Assembly: GCF_002086695.1 (NCBI RefSeq)
Contig: NZ_MVIH01000019.1
Location: 23,682-87,681 of the forward strand
Direction of reading: 5' to 3'
Length of the DNA: 64,000 nt
Source of the DNA: Mycolicibacterium rhodesiae
GTDB lineage: Bacteria > Actinomycetota > Actinomycetes > Mycobacteriales > Mycobacteriaceae
Shown here one piece after another: positions 60,162-64,000 of this stretch. Positions within the stretch are counted from its first letter, which is position 1. Each line of letters starts with the position of its first letter. The translations under genes were made by a program, and so were the position numbers. The notes beneath the pieces are model-generated. The model did no database searches and was not told where the DNA came from. It worked only from the letters and a program-made list of their open reading frames with translations.

Positions 60162-60631
60162 CGGTGGTTCCACCGCCATGTCGCGGTGCGCATGTCGTTC
60201 TCGGCGCTGCGCTCGAGCCTGACGTCGAGATGATTCTCCGAGAGTCGTTCGGCCAGACCCTCACCCCATTCGACCACCACGACGGCGTCGTCGAGGTCGG
60301 CGTCGAGATCCAACGAATCGAGTTCGGCCAGCAGATCGGCACCGGTGTGTTCGAGGAGCCGATAGACATCGACATGCACGAGTTCAGGGGTTCCCGGCCG
60401 ACGTGCCCGATGCACGCGGGCCAGTACGAATGTCGGCGAGGTCACCGGGCCCTCCACATCCATGCCCAGCGCAATTCCCTTGGTGAAAGCGGTCTTTCCC
60501 GCACCCAGCGGCCCCGACAGGACCACGACGTCCCCGGCCCGCAGCTGCCGGCCGAACTGTTCGCCGAGGGCGATGGTGTCCTCGACGGTAGGCAACTCAC
60601 GGGTGCCGTCCTGCACCTTGGTGCTATCCAC
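60158..60631 (-). CDS. tsaE: tRNA t6A biosynthesis ATPase TsaE
   Basis: 157 residues from GTG 60631, chosen because it lies at the end of the hydrolase gene (eight-base overlap) while upstream extension would cover 60 bases of that gene. Walker A is LSGPLGAGKTAFTKG, followed by TSPTFVLAR and the W(G/E)GEGL element of the family. TsaE hydrolyses ATP to reset the TsaB-TsaD complex. Confidence 0.94.
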   Translation of the reverse strand: MDSTKVQDGTRELPTVEDTIALGEQFGRQLRAGDVVVLSGPLGAGKTAFTKGIALGMDVEGPVTSPTFVLARVHRARRPGTPELVHVDVYRLLEHTGADLLAELDSLDLDADLDDAVVVVEWGEGLAERLSENHLDVRLERSAENDMRTATWRWNHR

Positions 60632-61823
60632 GGTTCCGGTCCTTGAGTCGTCGGGCGAACGCCACCAGCTTCGACGGGGTCGCACGCTCGACCAGGGCCA
60701 CCAGCGCGTCGTTGATCAGCTCTGGCTGCTCAAGCTGCACGAGGTGTCCGGCACCGGCCACGATCAGCAGTTCACTGTTGGGCAGCACCGCTGCCATTTC
60801 CTCGGAATGCACCATCGGCGTGAGTACGTCGTGGTCTCCGCAGGCGATCAACGTCGGGATTCGGGCCAGCACGGGCAGCGCGGCGGTCTCGTCGTGGACT
60901 TCCAGGGCGTGCAGGAATTCCACCAGAGTCGCGATCGGTGTGTCGTGAATCATCTTCTCGGAGAATGCGACAACGCTCGGGCTCATATGCTCGTCGCCGT
61001 ACGAGGCGGACCGCAGGATGGGGCGCAGCATCGAACGCGCCGCACCGCGGGTGCGGTGGACCAGTTTGGGCGCATACCGGGCGGCGAAGCGCACCGCCTC
61101 CAGCGCTGGGTTCTGCAGAATCTCGCCAAGCGGTGAGCGGGACAGCCCCTCGGCGGCCGACGAGATCAGCGCCGCACCGACGATGCGGCTGCCGTAGTGC
61201 TTGGGAAACTGGCGGGCGTGCGACAGCACGGTCATGCCGCCCATCGAGTGCCCGACGAGTACCACCGGGCCGCGCGGAACCATCACCTGGAGAATGGTTT
61301 CCAGGTCCTTGCCGAGTTGATCCACCGTGTAGGTGTCGACCGGCGCCGCGCTGGACTGGCCGTGGCCGCGCTGGTCGTAGAACACCATCCGGACCTGATC
61401 GCCCCACCGGGACGCCAGTGCGGCGCGCTGGAAATGGAACGATCCCATCTGCAAGCAGAATCCGTGCGCGAACACCACGGTCAAGGGGGCGGCGGTGGGT
61501 CCGACCTCGCGCACCACCAGCGGGATGCCGTCCGGAGTGGTCACCACACAACCGCGGTCGGCGTCGAGCAGCCCGAAATCCTCGCGCTGATAAACGTCTT
61601 CGACAACGGACCGCTGCCCGAACGAACGGGCTGCCGAAACGCCGGCGACCGTGCCGACGGCGCCAAGGCCGGCTACGCCGGCCAGCAGACCGGCGCGCTT
61701 GCCGACACCGAACCCCGGACGGTCTGCCTTGCGCGCCAGCCGCTCGGCACTCTTCTCGGCGCGCCGGGCCAGCCGCTGATCGATGCTGCGCGGCTTGGGA
61801 CTCTTCTCCTCGTCACTGCCCAT
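60624..61823 (-). CDS. Alpha/beta hydrolase with N-terminal membrane segment
   Basis: 399 residues from ATG 61823, overlapping alr by 11 bp. A basic Arg/Lys-rich start is followed by a Gly/Ala-rich hydrophobic segment (LLAGVAGLGAVGTVAGVSAA), suggesting membrane attachment. The hydrolase motifs are HGFCLQMGSFHFQR, YDQRGHGQSS, nucleophile GHSMGGMTVL and GAGHLVQLEQPEL. It may act on lipids. It is in the operon of alr, tsaE, tsaB, rimI and tsaD. Confidence 0.9.
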   Translation of the reverse strand: MGSDEEKSPKPRSIDQRLARRAEKSAERLARKADRPGFGVGKRAGLLAGVAGLGAVGTVAGVSAARSFGQRSVVEDVYQREDFGLLDADRGCVVTTPDGIPLVVREVGPTAAPLTVVFAHGFCLQMGSFHFQRAALASRWGDQVRMVFYDQRGHGQSSAAPVDTYTVDQLGKDLETILQVMVPRGPVVLVGHSMGGMTVLSHARQFPKHYGSRIVGAALISSAAEGLSRSPLGEILQNPALEAVRFAARYAPKLVHRTRGAARSMLRPILRSASYGDEHMSPSVVAFSEKMIHDTPIATLVEFLHALEVHDETAALPVLARIPTLIACGDHDVLTPMVHSEEMAAVLPNSELLIVAGAGHLVQLEQPELINDALVALVERATPSKLVAFARRLKDRNRG

Positions 61824-62994
61824 CGACGCCGGACTCCCGGTACGTGCGCACCACGCGTCCGCGCGGGCTGGTGACCACCTCGTAGTGGATGGTGCCGAGC
61901 AGGTCGGCCCAGTCCTGGGCGGTCTGTTCACCGGATGTGCCCGGTCCGAACAGGATCGCCTCGTCCCCGGCGACGGCTCCGGGATCGCCGGGACCGAGAT
62001 CGACGACGAACTGGTCCATGCAGACCCGCCCGACGCTGCGGCGCAGCCGACCGTTGATCAGGATGTCGATGCGGCCGCCGAGTGTGCGATACAGCCCGTC
62101 GGCGTAACCGATGGGCAGCAACGCCAGATTCGTGTCCCGCTCCGCGATCCAGGTGTGGCCGTACGACACACCGTCGCCGGCTTTGACCGGCTTGACCATT
62201 GCAACAGTGCATCGAAGCGTCATCGCCGGGCGCAGGCCCATGTCGCCGCGCTCCGGGATGGGGCTCAGACCGTACACCGCGATCCCGGGCCGGACCATGT
62301 CGAAACCCAGGTCCGGTCGGGTCATCGCGGACGGCGAGTTGGATAAGTGGGCCACATCGAATTCGATTCCACGCGAACGCGCTTCGGCGATCATCTCGGT
62401 AAAGCGCTGTGCCTGAAGGTCGTTGAGCGGGTCGTCGGGGACATCGCCGTTGGCGAGATGGGACATGATGCCCCGCAGCCGGATCGCGTCGGCGGCCGCA
62501 GCGCGCTGAAGTTCGGCCAGCAGCGCGGGATAGTCGGCGGCGCTGACCCCGTTGCGGTTCAGTCCGGTGTCGACCTTGACGGTGACCTCTGCCGTGCGCC
62601 CGGTGCGTTCCACGGCGTCGAGCACCGCATCCACCTGATGCATTGACGACACCGCGACTCCGACGTCGGCGGTCAGCGCCGGGGCGAAGTCGGTGCCCGG
62701 CGGGTGCAGCCACGCCAGAACCGGCGCCGTAATGCCACCCTGGCGCAGCGTCAGCGCCTCGTCGATCGTGGCCACTCCGAGCTCGGCGGCACCAGCGTCC
62801 ACCGCCGCACGGCCGGCCGCAACAGCACCGTGGCCATAGGCGTCGGCTTTGACGACGGCCATCACCTGGGCGGAGCCCGCATGCTCGCGCAGAACGCGCA
62901 CATTGTGGGCGATCGCCCCCAGATCGACGATCGCCTCGGCGCCGGGGCGCCAAACCTGGGTGTGCGTCGACGGGGTCAACGAAGTCGTGTGCAT
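61813..62994 (-). CDS. alr: Alanine racemase Alr
   Basis: 393 residues from ATG 62994, with GGAG four bases before it; the open frame continues more than 100 codons upstream through non-coding sequence. The PLP lysine is in VVKADAYGHGA, and the C-terminal catalytic Tyr lies in GVSYGHTW. It makes D-alanine for peptidoglycan and is the target of D-cycloserine. It heads the operon that continues into tsaE-tsaB-rimI-tsaD. Confidence 0.96.
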   Translation of the reverse strand: MHTTSLTPSTHTQVWRPGAEAIVDLGAIAHNVRVLREHAGSAQVMAVVKADAYGHGAVAAGRAAVDAGAAELGVATIDEALTLRQGGITAPVLAWLHPPGTDFAPALTADVGVAVSSMHQVDAVLDAVERTGRTAEVTVKVDTGLNRNGVSAADYPALLAELQRAAAADAIRLRGIMSHLANGDVPDDPLNDLQAQRFTEMIAEARSRGIEFDVAHLSNSPSAMTRPDLGFDMVRPGIAVYGLSPIPERGDMGLRPAMTLRCTVAMVKPVKAGDGVSYGHTWIAERDTNLALLPIGYADGLYRTLGGRIDILINGRLRRSVGRVCMDQFVVDLGPGDPGAVAGDEAILFGPGTSGEQTAQDWADLLGTIHYEVVTSPRGRVVRTYRESGVDGQ

Positions 62995-63095
62995 GGTCTC
63001 CTCACCGTCGCCAATTGTCCCAGAAACCGACACGGGAGCCCGCATAGGGCGCTGACCTGTCATTTCGTGCCGGTACGAGCGGTAGAGTCGGCCCA

Positions 63096-63911
63096 ATGCG
63101 GGTGCTGTCGATGGACGACGCCGTCCTGGCCGGACGTCCCGACCTGAGCGGGCCGTCCGAGCAGCCGGCCCACGCCCGGATCGCCACCTGGCTGGAGAAA
63201 CTGATCGTGTCCGGCGCGCTGGCGCCCGGCGACAAGTTGCCTGCCGAGGTCGAGATCGCCGGCGCTCTCGGCGTGAGCCGGATGACGCTGCGCCAGGCAC
63301 TGGCTGCCATCGAAGCCAAGGGACTGATCCGACGCAGCCGGGGACGCTTCGGGGGCAACTTCGTCGAGACGCCGCGGCTGGAGTTCGACCACATCGGCCT
63401 GCCCGGGTTCACCGAGCAATTGCGCAGGCTGGATATGGCCGCAGGCGCACGGGTGATCGGCGCGGTGACCCGCCCGGCGACCGCCGTGGTGCGCCAGGCC
63501 CTGCGACTCAAGCGGGGCGCCCAGGTGCACAAGATCGTCCGGATGCGCTCGGCCAACAACACACCGGTGTTGATTGAGGAGACCTACCTTCCTGCCGCCC
63601 GGTTTCCCGGACTGCTGTCCGCCGATCTGACCGGCTCGATGTATGCACTGATGGCCGACGAGTTCGACACCCCGCTGCGTTCGGCGGACGAGCACATCGA
63701 GGCGGTGCCGGCCAGCGAGTCGTCCGCCGGGCTGCTGGGCGTGGCGATCGGCGACCCACTGCTTCTGGTGACGCGAACCGCATATGACCGCAACGATGTT
63801 CCGGTCGAATTCTCTTACGACTATTTCCGGTCCGACCGCACCCGGATCCGGGTCAAGTCCGGCGTCGATCGCGGACCCGACGCCGAAGTGGAGACCTCGC
63901 CCGCGTCCTGA
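63096..63911 (+). CDS. GntR-family regulator with UTRA domain
   Basis: 271 residues. The N-terminal winged helix covers ARIATWLEKLIVSGALAPGD and then LGVSRMTLRQALAAIEAKGL. The remainder (residues 105-255) is a UTRA ligand-binding domain with RSADEHIEAVPAS and FSYDYFRSDRTRI, of the HutC-like group that bind sugars, amino acids or related metabolites. It is divergent from alr, with 101 bp between starts. Its target is unknown. Confidence 0.9.
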   Translation: MRVLSMDDAVLAGRPDLSGPSEQPAHARIATWLEKLIVSGALAPGDKLPAEVEIAGALGVSRMTLRQALAAIEAKGLIRRSRGRFGGNFVETPRLEFDHIGLPGFTEQLRRLDMAAGARVIGAVTRPATAVVRQALRLKRGAQVHKIVRMRSANNTPVLIEETYLPAARFPGLLSADLTGSMYALMADEFDTPLRSADEHIEAVPASESSAGLLGVAIGDPLLLVTRTAYDRNDVPVEFSYDYFRSDRTRIRVKSGVDRGPDAEVETSPAS

Positions 63912-63944
63912 CGTCGCAGCGAATTTTTGATGCTCCTATTGGTG

Positions 63945-64000
63945 TCAAGCGGCTTTGAGCCAGGTTCTGTAGGTGTCTGCGAACTGGTCGTCTCGTTGTA
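63945..64000 (-). CDS. C-terminal end of an unidentified gene at the right edge
   Basis: A minus-strand frame ends at TGA 63945-63947 with the last residues QRDDQFADTYRTWLKAA. This is a coherent protein-like ending; the other two frames on this strand give unlikely sequence. It begins outside the window. The 33 bp before it, towards the GntR gene, hold TGATGCTCC, which could be the end of an insertion sequence, but this is a guess. Confidence 0.45.
   Translation of the reverse strand, partial: QRDDQFADTYRTWLKAA

Overview
The window is a high-GC actinobacterial chromosome segment from a mycobacterium, most likely a fast grower (Mycolicibacterium-type). Gene order follows M. tuberculosis Rv3361c-Rv3423c with large blocks replaced. 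Recognisable stretches are the mfp conservon (Rv3361c-Rv3365c), trmL/Rv3366, Rv3368c-Rv3369-dnaE2, htdY-lpqD-acrA1 (Rv3389c-Rv3391), iunH-imuB-imuA'-guaA (Rv3393-Rv3396c), Rv3400-Rv3401, and choD-guaB3-guaB2-Rv3412-rsdA-sigD-Rv3415c-whiB3-groEL1-groES-tsaD-rimI-tsaB-tsaE-alr (Rv3409c-Rv3423c). These correspondences come from memory of the families, not from a search. No rRNA, tRNA, CRISPR array or complete insertion sequence was seen.

Layout. 1-2.2 kb: a truncated secreted DUF1214-like gene divergent from a PucR-type regulator. 2.5-7.0 kb: the mfpEDCBA signalling conservon ending in the gyrase-protecting pentapeptide protein MfpA. 7.2-9.4 kb: a methyltransferase, TrmL, a nitroreductase and a PPOX-fold protein. 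9.4-16.3 kb: a DNA-damage region with a 13E12-type HNH gene, dnaE2 and the RNA-polymerase recycling factor HelD. 16.4-19.3 kb: three tandem paralogues of an unrecognised exported family; the first two have a duplicated structured leader. 19.4-28.5 kb: DUF899 and VIT-family genes, lipid enzymes, a large LuxR-type ATPase regulator and a nucleoside hydrolase. 28.5-33.4 kb: imuA'-imuB, class I aldolase and guaA. 33.7-38.6 kb: a sugar-phosphate mutase/GH65 phosphorylase pair and ChoD. 38.6-39.7 kb: a DUF559/AbiEi-like gene bracketed by two copies of a long palindrome. 39.7-46.4 kb: guaB3-guaB2, rsdA-sigD and whiB3. 46.4-54.6 kb: an envelope and redox accessory block. 54.8-63 kb: groEL1-groES under a CIRCE operator, the tRNA t6A genes (tsaB, tsaD, tsaE), rimI and alr. 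The right edge has a GntR regulator and the tail of an opposite-strand gene.

How parts work together. Three LexA-type boxes (9461, 14058, 30818) mark the HNH gene, dnaE2 and imuA'-imuB, so the SOS mutagenesis machinery is spread over about 21 kb with unrelated genes between. Two of these promoters look leaderless. The guaA/guaB2/guaB3 genes cover the IMP-to-GMP steps. SigD is controlled by the membrane-anchored RsdA encoded directly after it. The alr-to-tsaD genes overlap and look like one operon running toward groES-groEL1.

The most interesting material that family knowledge does not explain is: the three-paralogue exported family with its duplicated hairpin leader; the SOS operator whose centre is the start codon of the HNH gene; the paired palindromes around the DUF559 gene; and a decayed second copy of the groEL1 3' end beyond the cupin gene.
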